From assembly GCA_964461505.1 (NCBI GenBank), contig CAYWUW010000006.1, forward strand, positions 1 through 33,535: a stretch of DNA of 33,535 bases. The letters run 5' to 3'. The notes under the pieces are model-generated. The model had not been told where the DNA came from and made no database searches. It saw only the letters and a list, made by a program, of their open reading frames with translations. This document shows, in pieces, positions 14,707 through 21,629 of this stretch (positions within the stretch are counted from its first letter, which is position 1; each line of letters opens with the position of its first letter). This DNA comes from HK-STAS-PATE-42 sp964461505. GTDB taxonomy: Bacteria > Patescibacteriota > Saccharimonadia > Saccharimonadales > HK-STAS-PATE-42. The position numbers and the translations under genes are program-made.

Positions 14707-15287
14707 AGGCGGTACCAGCCGAGGCTAGCTCCAGCATAGGTTTTGGATTTTGCTAAGCTTAAGTTTTGGATTTGTGGGAGCGGAGAACTTTCTGGCCAAC
14801 TTAAAATTAGGGTTCCGTTTTGTTCCAGGAGAGATGCGCAGAGTTTGAGAGTTCTAAAAAGTGTGTTTTCATCGTTTTCAAAATATTTTTCGGCAATTTC
14901 GTAAGGTGGATCGCAAATGATGATATCAAACTTATAATCGGATTTGAGCTTAGAGTTATTTTTTAGATAAGTTTCGGCTGGAGCGCGTGAAATCTGGATT
15001 TTTTTATGATCATTAAGCTTAAGTAGGTTTAGATTTTTTTTGAGAATTCGGAAGACGGAACGATCTTTTTCTAAAATTAAAACTGATGACGCCCCACGGC
15101 TTAAAGCCTCTATTCCGCAAGCTCCAGAACCGCCAAATGCATCTAGAACTTTTGCCCCGGAGATTTGGCCAGCTAGAGAGTTGAAGAGCGCGGAGCGGAT
15201 TCTTTCGCCCATGGGGTGGGCAGAGAATTTGCGTGGGACCTCGATTGAACGAGATTTGAGTTCGCCAGCGATAATTTTAATTTTCAT
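14703..15287 (-). CDS. rsmD: 16S rRNA (guanine966-N2)-methyltransferase RsmD
   Basis: RsmD methylates G966 of 16S rRNA in the small subunit. The SAM-binding motif DAFGGSGACGIEALSRGA is near residue 47 and the catalytic IIICDPPYE near residue 128; the opening IIAGELKSR and PMGERIRSALFN are family signatures. I choose ATG 15287 (194 residues) because it begins at the conserved core and lies 8 nt after the extended -10 TGGTAGAAT with TAAGCTTA between, another apparently leaderless start. The longer in-frame start would include the promoter. The ends of rsmD and the 14104 gene overlap. Confidence 0.93.
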   Translation of the reverse strand: MKIKIIAGELKSRSIEVPRKFSAHPMGERIRSALFNSLAGQISGAKVLDAFGGSGACGIEALSRGASSVLILEKDRSVFRILKKNLNLLKLNDHKKIQISRAPAETYLKNNSKLKSDYKFDIIICDPPYEIAEKYFENDENTLFRTLKLCASLLEQNGTLILSWPESSPLPQIQNLSLAKSKTYAGASLGWYRL

Positions 15288-15295
15288 TAAGCTTA

Positions 15296-15304
15296 ATTCT
15301 ACCA
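15296..15304 (-). promoter_or_regulatory. rsmD extended -10 with leaderless start
   Basis: TGGTAGAAT on the minus strand is followed by TAAGCTTA and then ATG, the same architecture as tsaE. Confidence 0.6.
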
Positions 15305-15315
15305 CCCTCCATCTG

Positions 15316-15465
15316 TGATCCTGAGGAGCGAGAGTAACGAGCGACGTGAGGATAGACGTAGCACCTTGACCAGTTCAGCTATGTTGAGCGGGACCATACG
15401 GATCTATGAGAGGCAACCCTGAGATCCTCGATAATATTCTTGCAGAATATTTCAAGGAACTATTG
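15316..15465. repeat. Palindromic repeats upstream of tRNA-Thr
   Basis: A GATCCTGAGGAGCG...CGACGTGAGGAT unit (15316-15354) and a perfect hairpin AATATTCT-TGC-AGAATATT (15433-15451) lie within a degraded GAGATCCTCG...TTCAAGGA unit. No gene is seen between rsmD and the tRNA. Confidence 0.55.
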
Positions 15466-15538
15466 TTACCCAGTGGGTTTAAGCTTAGTAGGCTTTTGTG
15501 TTAAAATAATGTGTTACGTACTACCTCAGTTAATTCTG

Positions 15539-15557
15539 ATAGGTGGTATGCACCTAT
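15539..15557 (+). other. Hairpin just before tRNA-Thr
   Basis: ATAGGTG and CACCTAT pair around GTATG, ending 7 nt before the tRNA. A -10-like TAAAAT lies at 15502-15507, so the hairpin would be in the pre-tRNA leader, perhaps as a processing signal. Confidence 0.4.
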
Positions 15558-15564
15558 AAATCCT

Positions 15565-15641
15565 GCCGCCTTAGCTCAGCTGGTTAGAGCAACGGTTTTG
15601 TAAACCGTAGGTCGTCGGTTCGAATCCGACAGGCGGCTCCA
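15565..15641 (+). tRNA. tRNA-Thr (TGT)
   Basis: A 77-nt cloverleaf: acceptor GCCGCCT/AGGCGGC, D-arm GCTC...GAGC, anticodon stem ACGGT/ACCGT with loop TTTGTAA (anticodon TGT), T-arm GTCGG-TTCGAAT-CCGAC. The 3' CCA is encoded. Confidence 0.96.
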
Positions 15642-15650
15642 TCTAGACTT

Positions 15651-15703
15651 TTGTCATCTTGAACCATAGTATGTTGCTATGACGTGCTGGTTTCAGGATC
15701 TGG
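15651..15703. repeat. GTCATCTTGA...TCAGGATCTGG repeat between tRNAs
   Basis: A member of the dispersed GTCATyCTGA palindrome family, with an inner hairpin ATAG...CTAT. It lies between the two tRNA genes. Confidence 0.5.
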
Positions 15704-15720
15704 ATCTTCTAGAAAATTAC

Positions 15721-15807
15721 GCTGGAGTAGTGAAGCGGTCAAACACTGCAGACTGTAAATCTGCCGGCTTTATGCCTTCGTAAGTTCGAATCTTACCTCC
15801 AGCACCA
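15721..15807 (+). tRNA. tRNA-Tyr (GTA)
   Basis: Acceptor GCTGGAG/CTCCAGC, anticodon stem GCAGA/TCTGC with loop CTGTAAA (anticodon GTA), a long type II variable arm, T-arm with GTTCGAATC. CCA is encoded. The 15825 gene follows after 17 nt. Confidence 0.95.
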
Positions 15808-15824
15808 GATTAAAAATCGTAGCA

Positions 15825-16121
15825 ATGGGATATCATATAGAATTTAACTGTCTTTTGGTCGTATCTCCTGATCAGTTAGATTTGGGTGAATTGAAAAAAG
15901 GAGATGTCCGAACAATCGTAAAAGACGAGGAGAGACTCTACCCTCTTAACATACCGATTGAGGTTTGCAATCAAGACTATAGATACTTTGGGAAAGTTGC
16001 AGTAAGAAAACTAAGCCTAGTAAAGGGATCGACCACTTTACAAATTGAGATATTAAAAATATTTGATGAAAGCGAAGCTGAGGTCTACACAAAGAACTTC
16101 ATAAGGCCGTACGAACTTTAA
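15825..16121 (+). CDS. Unrecognised small protein upstream of tsaB
   Basis: 98 residues, soluble, charged, beginning MGYHIEFNCLLVVSPDQLDL. No known motif is visible. Its stop overlaps the tsaB start (TAATG), so the two are coupled. It begins 17 nt after tRNA-Tyr and may be transcribed with the tRNAs. It lacks a Shine-Dalgarno. Confidence 0.65.
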   Translation: MGYHIEFNCLLVVSPDQLDLGELKKGDVRTIVKDEERLYPLNIPIEVCNQDYRYFGKVAVRKLSLVKGSTTLQIEILKIFDESEAEVYTKNFIRPYEL

Positions 16122-16513
16122 TGATCTTAACTTTGAAAACTGGGACGGAAGAGAATTTGTTGGAACTTAGAAATTCTAACGGTGAAATTAAGTTTAGTGA
16201 AACTTGGCCGGCGAGTAAAGAACTTAGCGAGGAGTTGCCTGGCAAGATTGAAGATGCGCTTAGCCTGCTAAGCTTGAATTTTGAAGATATTTCGGGAATT
16301 GTGGTTTTTAAGGGGCCGGGAAGTTTTACGGGGCTTAGAATTGGAATCACAGTTGTTAATACAATTGCAGATCAGGTTGGGGTTCCAATTGTTGGGCAAA
16401 CTGGTGAGATCTGGATTGAAGAGGGCTTGGCAAGACTTAAGCTTAGCAAAAATGATAAAATTGTTTTGCCGGAATATGGTGGCGGAGCAAATATAACAAA
16501 GCCAAGAAAATAG
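16121..16513 (+). CDS. tsaB: TsaB-like t6A biosynthesis protein, short form
   Basis: 130 residues. The ASKHA-fold signature GPGSFTGLRIG (about residues 65-75) is diagnostic of TsaB, the scaffold that pairs with TsaD and TsaE for tRNA t6A37 synthesis. TsaE is encoded in this window. It is much shorter than E. coli TsaB (about 230 residues), lacking most of the second lobe, and ends in GANITKPRK. I judge this a natural short form rather than a truncation, since the end looks deliberate and no downstream homology continues. Confidence 0.8.
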   Translation: MILTLKTGTEENLLELRNSNGEIKFSETWPASKELSEELPGKIEDALSLLSLNFEDISGIVVFKGPGSFTGLRIGITVVNTIADQVGVPIVGQTGEIWIEEGLARLKLSKNDKIVLPEYGGGANITKPRK

Positions 16514-16542
16514 TTCTACAAAAAAATAAAGAAAGGTAACGT

Positions 16543-16866
16543 ATGTCAGATTTTACAATTGTAACTACAAATGAGATTGCGGATAAAAAGATTAAGAGAG
16601 TGATTGGTGAAGTAGCTGGAATTACGGTTTATTCGCCTGGTTTTAAACGTGGGATTGTTGGTGGGGTTAGTTCTATTTTTAGGGGCGAGGTTAATTCTTT
16701 TTCTAAAACTTTGCTAGAGGCTAGATCTGAGGCTTTAGCAAGATTGCAAGAAGAGGCTGAAGGGCAAGGTGCAAATGCAATATTGATGACTAGGTTTGAT
16801 TCTAATACTTTTGGCAGTGGCTTGATGGAAGTTTATGCTTACGGAACTGCTGCGGTAGTTGAATAA
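16543..16866 (+). CDS. YbjQ/UPF0145 family protein
   Basis: 107 residues. The pattern TTNEIADKKIKRVIGEVAG, then EARSEALARLQEEAEGQGANAIL, matches the UPF0145 (YbjQ) family, small oligomeric proteins formerly called heavy-metal-binding; their role is unknown. A Shine-Dalgarno-like GAAAGG precedes the ATG. A strong terminator follows at 16891. Confidence 0.85.
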   Translation: MSDFTIVTTNEIADKKIKRVIGEVAGITVYSPGFKRGIVGGVSSIFRGEVNSFSKTLLEARSEALARLQEEAEGQGANAILMTRFDSNTFGSGLMEVYAYGTAAVVE

Positions 16867-16890
16867 ACTGGAGTTGCTGCTGCACGAAAT

Positions 16891-16920
16891 AAGAGCTCCG
16901 AATTGGAGCTCTTATTTTTG
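16891..16920 (+). terminator. Intrinsic terminator after the YbjQ-like gene
   Basis: The perfect 9-bp stem AAGAGCTCC/GGAGCTCTT with loop GAATT is followed by ATTTTTG. It lies between convergent genes. Confidence 0.85.
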
Positions 16921-16938
16921 TTTGTAGGAGTTTTAAGC

Positions 16939-17253
16939 TTAGTAGCGATTTCCGCCGCCGTAACCTCCACCGCCGTATCCGCCACCGCCGCCACGTGGCT
17001 TATCTTCGCGAGGTTTGGCCTCGTTTACGATAATTTGGCGTCCGCCAACTTCGGAATCGTGAAGTTCTGCGATTGCTCGCTCTGCTTCGCTATCTTCTTC
17101 GATTTCGACAAAGCCGAAACCTTTTGAGCGGTTTCCGTTATCTCTATCTAAAATTACTTTAGCGCTAAGAACTGTTCCGTAGCCGCTAAAAATTTGTGCT
17201 AGAGCTGCGTCATCTACGCTGTATGGTAGTGAGCTTACAAAAAGTTTTTTCAT
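16939..17253 (-). CDS. RRM RNA-binding protein with Gly-rich tail
   Basis: 104 residues. A single RNA recognition motif spans residues 3-80, with RNP2 LFVSSLPY and RNP1 KGFGFVEI, then a Gly/Tyr-rich tail of about 20 residues. It resembles the cold-inducible Rbp proteins of cyanobacteria and many Patescibacteria, which bind single-stranded RNA. An extended -10, TGCTATAAT (17376-17384), gives a leader of about 115 nt, long for this genome, which could be a regulatory 5' UTR. Confidence 0.93.
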   Translation of the reverse strand: MKKLFVSSLPYSVDDAALAQIFSGYGTVLSAKVILDRDNGNRSKGFGFVEIEEDSEAERAIAELHDSEVGGRQIIVNEAKPREDKPRGGGGGYGGGGYGGGNRY

Positions 17254-17375
17254 TTTGAAATTTTGCCTTTTTAAGTTTAATTAATTTGATTTTAGTTCGC
17301 CGATTACTTCTTTCTAGATCCCTAAATCAAAACGATAAAAAGGTTACCATTAGAAAAACTTCTTAGAACAATGTT

Positions 17376-17384
17376 AATTATAGC
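17376..17384 (-). promoter_or_regulatory. Extended -10 of the RRM gene
   Basis: TGCTATAAT on the minus strand, immediately beyond the hisS stop. Confidence 0.6.
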
Positions 17385-17385
17385 A

Positions 17386-18558
17386 CTACGGCTTTATATC
17401 TCTAAACTTAAGTTCACCTTCCTCTAAAATTGCGACTTCTGGAATTTGGAGCTTGATTGCGGCTTTGATTCTTTTGTCGAACTTTCTTGAGATATCGTAA
17501 TCTATGGACACATTTTTGCCTTCGGCTCTAAGCTTAATGGCGACTTTGTTTGCATTTTGAAGATCTTGCTCGGTGATTGGAATAAGCATTAAATCTGTTT
17601 TAAGCTTAAGTTTTGGCAGAAGATTATTGGATTCCAAAAAGTTATAAAGTGGAGCGTCGCCAATCGCAAATCCGACAGTCGGAATTGGCTCCACTCCAAA
17701 AGTTCCGACCAGGCCATCGAATCGACCGCCTCCAAACATGGCTCGATTGTTTTCGGGATTTGTATCGAAAGCTTCAAACACTATGTCGGTGTAATAATCG
17801 AAGCCCCGGGCGAGTTCTGGGGAATATTTAAGCTTAATTCCGAGTTTCTCTGCTTGATCAATTAGATCTTTAACTTCGCCTTCTGGCTCTGTTTGTAAGA
17901 GAGAATCAATCAGTTTTTGCGGATCTTCCAGAACTTCGCTAAGCTTAAGTTTGAATTCTTCGGGAGAAAGCTTATCGATGGCATCGACAATTCTTAGAAC
18001 TGAATTTATGTCAGATTTGGAACCGGCATCTTCAATATTTTTTTGGAGTTGAACGCGAGAATTTACGCGGATTTCGTACGTTTCGGGTTTTGCTCCAAAA
18101 ATCTTGAGAGTTGAATCCATGACTTGGGCGATTTCGAGTTCGGCCTCGAGCCCGGCAACGCCGAACAAATCAACGTTAAGTTGGTAGAATTCACGAGTTC
18201 GCCCGCGCTGCATCCTTTCGTAACGGAAGCAATTTGGAATTGAAAAGAGGCGGAGCGGGTAGCCGAGTTCTTGCCTTTTGGCGGCGACCATTCTTGAAAC
18301 GGTTGGGGTCATTTCTGGCCGGAGCGTGACTTTGCGGCCTCCGCGATCTTCAAAACTGAAGGTTTGCTGAGAGACAATTTCTTCTGAGGTTTTAGAAGCA
18401 TAGAGTTCTAGCGGCTCCAAAACAGAGGCATCGTATTCTTCGTATCCAAAAGAATTGCAGACCTCGCGCCATTTTTGAAAAATGTAATTTCGCAACGCCA
18501 GATCTTCTGGATAGTAATCTCTAGTGCCTTTGTAGGCGGATGTTGAAAGTTTTGTCAT
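17386..18558 (-). CDS. hisS: Histidyl-tRNA synthetase
   Basis: 390 residues, class II synthetase charging tRNA-His. GTRDYYPED opens the protein; motif 2 is near FRYERMQRGRTREFYQ (about residue 113), the histidine-specific ARGFDYYTDIVFEAF is near 255, and motif 3 lies around VGFAIGD. The C-terminal anticodon-binding domain follows from about 305 but is somewhat short (E. coli HisRS has 424 residues). It follows the 18564 gene by 5 nt, so the two are probably cotranscribed. Confidence 0.96.
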   Translation of the reverse strand: MTKLSTSAYKGTRDYYPEDLALRNYIFQKWREVCNSFGYEEYDASVLEPLELYASKTSEEIVSQQTFSFEDRGGRKVTLRPEMTPTVSRMVAAKRQELGYPLRLFSIPNCFRYERMQRGRTREFYQLNVDLFGVAGLEAELEIAQVMDSTLKIFGAKPETYEIRVNSRVQLQKNIEDAGSKSDINSVLRIVDAIDKLSPEEFKLKLSEVLEDPQKLIDSLLQTEPEGEVKDLIDQAEKLGIKLKYSPELARGFDYYTDIVFEAFDTNPENNRAMFGGGRFDGLVGTFGVEPIPTVGFAIGDAPLYNFLESNNLLPKLKLKTDLMLIPITEQDLQNANKVAIKLRAEGKNVSIDYDISRKFDKRIKAAIKLQIPEVAILEEGELKFRDIKP

Positions 18559-18563
18559 GGTAA

Positions 18564-19073
18564 TTATTGTGATTCTAATCTGTATTCTTTATATTTTGTT
18601 GGGATAACATAAACTGCGTTAACAAGAAAGTTCTGAGCAGATTGGTTTTGGTTAAGCTTAGCAAGAGCCTGCTCCACTTGTTGCTTGAGATCTTCGTTAC
18701 CACAAAAAACTTTAAAACCGGAAACCTGAGCAGTAATAATTAGACTGAAGGCCGATGATCTTTTGGAGTTCCAATAGGCTAGCCTCAGTTCATCTAAGGA
18801 ATCTGGGAAGTTGCCCTCCAGAAGCTTATTAACATATTTAAGGGAGTTAAGCTTAGCTTCTCTAAAATCTTTCTCAGTACTCGGCTCTTCCGAATCCACG
18901 TATTGACGATAGTCGCCGTTATAATCAATATAACCAAGATCTGGAACTTCTAGGCTGAACTTACGCAGTTTGCCTAGAATATTTCCAAACTTATCTATGG
19001 TTTTTTTAATCTCGTCATCTTTTTTTTCGAGTAGCTTTTTGAGTTCTTTAAGAATTGGTCGAATATCTTTCAT
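18564..19073 (-). CDS. Unrecognised coiled-coil protein upstream of hisS
   Basis: 169 residues. The first 40 are Lys/Glu-rich and likely helical; the remainder has no motif I recognise and no membrane segment. It sits 5 nt upstream of hisS in the same direction and 21 nt after the S66 peptidase gene, so it belongs to that transcription unit. Confidence 0.7.
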   Translation of the reverse strand: MKDIRPILKELKKLLEKKDDEIKKTIDKFGNILGKLRKFSLEVPDLGYIDYNGDYRQYVDSEEPSTEKDFREAKLNSLKYVNKLLEGNFPDSLDELRLAYWNSKRSSAFSLIITAQVSGFKVFCGNEDLKQQVEQALAKLNQNQSAQNFLVNAVYVIPTKYKEYRLESQ

Positions 19074-19094
19074 ATTATCTTTAAGTTTAGCATT

Positions 19095-20048
19095 TTATAG
19101 TTTTATTTTTGGTTCTTTTGAGTTGTTTATTGTAACTTTTCTACCGATTGGCAAAAGCGTTTTCGGTAAGCAGTGGTCAATTTCAACTCCAATTAGAACT
19201 GGGAGATCTTTTGTAAATTCTAAAGACTTAAATAAATCTTCAATCTTTTTTTGGTTTATTCCAGTGGTTGATTCTTGAAATCTTCCACAGATTATTGCCC
19301 TGATATTTTTAGCTGCTCCTTTTTGCATAAAGAGGGAAATAAGAGAGCGCTTAAAAATAAAAAGCGTGTCTTCTTTTGTTAAATCATCTTCTTCAATCAC
19401 CAGAATTGTTGGTTTGTTGAACCTTGGGAGATATTCTGTTCCCTGCAAAAGTCCGATTGTATCGAGATTTCCACCAATCAGAGTTCCACTGACTCCTTTT
19501 TGGTTTAGAAATTTCCAGCCTGGAGTCTTTTGTAATTTTGCATCGAAGCTTTCTTGCTTAAGCTTAAGCGGAGCTAGCTCGCTCAGATTATTGTTGAGTA
19601 GGTTTTCTAGAGTCTTAAAAGTTGCTTCACGAGATTCTTTAACGGCAAAGTTTATTCCAGAAATTCCAGTCCAAACCTCTTTGCCAGTTTTTGCGTAAAT
19701 TGCATTTGTTAAAACCGTAATGTCACTGTGACCAACAAATTTGGCTTTAGATTTTTTAATCTTCTTCCAATCGATTAAGCTTAAGAGCTCATTGCTGTTG
19801 TAGCCTCCGATGAAGGCTAAGATTGCATCTGGATTTTGCTCGAAAGCTGACTCCAGATCTTGCACTCTTTCCAGGGCCGGGGTGGAGTTATACTCATTAG
19901 CTAGTTCTTTCCTTAAAGCTTTCTGAGCATTTGGAGCTAAGCTTACTGCTAGATTTTTGGATTGAAGAAACTTGATAACCTCTTTAGCTTCTTGTGGAAA
20001 GAGACCGATTGAGGTTGCTGGAGCTACAATTATTATTTTCTTTTTCAT
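19095..20048 (-). CDS. S66-family peptidase (LD-carboxypeptidase / MccF-like)
   Basis: 317 residues. The catalytic triad of S66 serine peptidases is visible: Ser in GHSDIT (about residue 117), Glu in VIEEDD (about 223) and His in DHCLP (about 292). GGYNSNELL is typical of MccF and LD-carboxypeptidases. The family trims murein tetrapeptides or cleaves peptidyl-nucleotide antibiotics of the microcin C type; sequence alone does not decide between them. It has no signal peptide and is therefore cytoplasmic. It follows the 20053 gene by 4 nt, with a weak GGTAGG ribosome binding site. Confidence 0.88.
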   Translation of the reverse strand: MKKKIIIVAPATSIGLFPQEAKEVIKFLQSKNLAVSLAPNAQKALRKELANEYNSTPALERVQDLESAFEQNPDAILAFIGGYNSNELLSLIDWKKIKKSKAKFVGHSDITVLTNAIYAKTGKEVWTGISGINFAVKESREATFKTLENLLNNNLSELAPLKLKQESFDAKLQKTPGWKFLNQKGVSGTLIGGNLDTIGLLQGTEYLPRFNKPTILVIEEDDLTKEDTLFIFKRSLISLFMQKGAAKNIRAIICGRFQESTTGINQKKIEDLFKSLEFTKDLPVLIGVEIDHCLPKTLLPIGRKVTINNSKEPKIKL

Positions 20049-20052
20049 ATTC

Positions 20053-20742
20053 CTACCTTCTTAAGCTTAAGTTTAGCCGACTTACATCGGCCATTGAAAG
20101 ATCAATATAACTTCTCTGTGAGAAATCCCGAGATGTGTCGCAGTTAAGTTCTGGATCAAAATCTGGAAGATCAATAATTTTAACCCCAAACTGATCAATT
20201 AAGCTTTTGGAAGAATCCGCCAGACGGTCGTAATCCGCAATCATTGGAACCCCAGATTGGCCTAAATCTTCATAGTATCCTGGAAGGTAGGAACTTGCGA
20301 TCGGGCCTCTGGTTGGAGCTATGAGTCCAGCTGCTTGCAGGTAAAATTCTGTCATGTCGAATTCTTGCGGGTTTAAAAGCCATTTGACTTGTTCTAAACT
20401 TAACCTAAAATCTGTGGCGCGGGCTCTAGATAAATCTCTATAGGCTTGAGTTAGAGGCTCTCCTTCCTGTGTGGCTAGATCTTTTATAAAACGGGTCTTT
20501 TTTGAACACAATAACGGAGCAAATAAAGCGTTAGCGGTTAATATCCTTGGTTTTCTAAGACTAAAGTCTCCTGGGCTTGGGTCTACAAATGGAGAGCCGA
20601 GATAGGTTAGGTTTACTAAGTTTAAGCCAAGCAATCCAGAGATTTTTAGCGTGCGGACTAACCTTTCAGTCGGAACTGTCATCTTTTGTTCTGCAAAAAC
20701 GACAGGATCTTTTGTTGTTTGTAATATTCTTTCTGTAAACAT
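20053..20742 (-). CDS. Unrecognised protein upstream of the S66 peptidase
   Basis: 229 residues, no membrane segment, no motif I recognise. A central stretch (LSLEQVKWLLNPQEFDMTEFYLQ) looks helical. The close spacing (4 nt) to the S66 peptidase gene suggests one operon of three or four genes running into hisS. No promoter is clear upstream. Confidence 0.65.
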   Translation of the reverse strand: MFTERILQTTKDPVVFAEQKMTVPTERLVRTLKISGLLGLNLVNLTYLGSPFVDPSPGDFSLRKPRILTANALFAPLLCSKKTRFIKDLATQEGEPLTQAYRDLSRARATDFRLSLEQVKWLLNPQEFDMTEFYLQAAGLIAPTRGPIASSYLPGYYEDLGQSGVPMIADYDRLADSSKSLIDQFGVKIIDLPDFDPELNCDTSRDFSQRSYIDLSMADVSRLNLSLRR

Positions 20743-20771
20743 ATTATTTTCTTATTAATTTGATACTGATT

Positions 20772-20800
20772 GGACCCTGAAGCGAGTTCAGGATGACGCC
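20772..20800. repeat. Dispersed palindromic repeat copy
   Basis: GGACCCTGAAGCGAG followed by TTCAGGATGACGCC, the inverted form of the GTCATCCTGAA family. Confidence 0.6.
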
Positions 20801-20815
20801 GGAAGCGGCGTACGT

Positions 20816-20843
20816 AAAAAGCCAGATGGACTTCATCTGGCTT
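20816..20843 (-). terminator. Intrinsic terminator of the Nudix-like gene
   Basis: A 10-bp stem AAGCCAGATG/CATCTGGCTT runs into TTTTT on the minus strand, 135 nt beyond the stop at 20979. Confidence 0.8.
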
Positions 20844-20978
20844 AAAATAGTTTTTACAAAAACAATCAGAATCAATCCATCCGGCTAGAGATGGCTGTGA
20901 TGTGCTGAAATGTTTGTGTAAATAAAATACATGTTTTGGATTATATACTACTTAAGCTTAATTTGTCAAATCTAGAGC

Positions 20979-21590
20979 TTAAGCCGCTAGTTGCATGGCG
21001 GATTCGCCGAGTTCTCGCCACTGAGGTGGAAAGTTGGGATCTTCTGGGGTAATAATTTCTGCAGAGGTGTGTTCGGAACTTAAATTTAGACGAGGAACTC
21101 GGTCTAGAGCAGCCGCTACACCCATCCTGATGACGGCTTGAACTCCACCGGTTGTGGCCGTTGCATAACAGCCAAGAAGGATAGCCTTGTCTAACATCGG
21201 TAAGTCTAGACCTTCTTCTAGCACTTCTCGGAATAGTCCAGTCATTGGAGTTCTGTCGACTTCTGGCTCAATTGTTCCCCCTGGAAGATCATAATTTCCA
21301 GAAAGAGTCAGCTCATTAAGTTTAGTACCCACGAATGGGACGAGCTTTAAACCTGCACTAAGTGGAGGGGCGATAGATCTCTTTGCGACAATGATTCCTT
21401 CTCCGGCTACATTTAGGGCAATTTTTCCAGCGATCCCTCCAACAGAAGAAAGTATTTTTGCCGCGGAATTATCCCCTATTAAACTTAAGACTGGACCAAG
21501 TGCGCACTCGCCTTCGCGCAGAGCTTCGAAGACTGAATGCAAGTCGTTAATACAGCTCGGGGTTGCCGGGCTTAAGCTTCTTAAAATCAT
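20979..21590 (-). CDS. Nudix-like hydrolase, degenerate box
   Basis: 203 residues. NYDLPGGTIEPE and FREVLEEGLDL (about residues 98-130) resemble a Nudix box, which binds the metal for cleaving nucleoside diphosphate-linked compounds. The spacing between the first Glu and REVxEE is three residues longer than the consensus, and the final G is displaced, so activity is uncertain. The N-terminal 80 residues are unrecognised. A -10-like TACAAT sits 13 nt before the ATG. It stands alone with its own terminator. Confidence 0.65.
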   Translation of the reverse strand: MILRSLSPATPSCINDLHSVFEALREGECALGPVLSLIGDNSAAKILSSVGGIAGKIALNVAGEGIIVAKRSIAPPLSAGLKLVPFVGTKLNELTLSGNYDLPGGTIEPEVDRTPMTGLFREVLEEGLDLPMLDKAILLGCYATATTGGVQAVIRMGVAAALDRVPRLNLSSEHTSAEIITPEDPNFPPQWRELGESAMQLAA

Positions 21591-21629
21591 AATCGGACGT
21601 ATTATTGTAACATAAATACGCTACTAATT

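Noticed and set aside
16121..16513. tsaB as a truncated pseudogene
   Set aside because: The core motif is intact, the gene is coupled to its neighbour, and short TsaB forms ending in NITKP-like tails fit this group.
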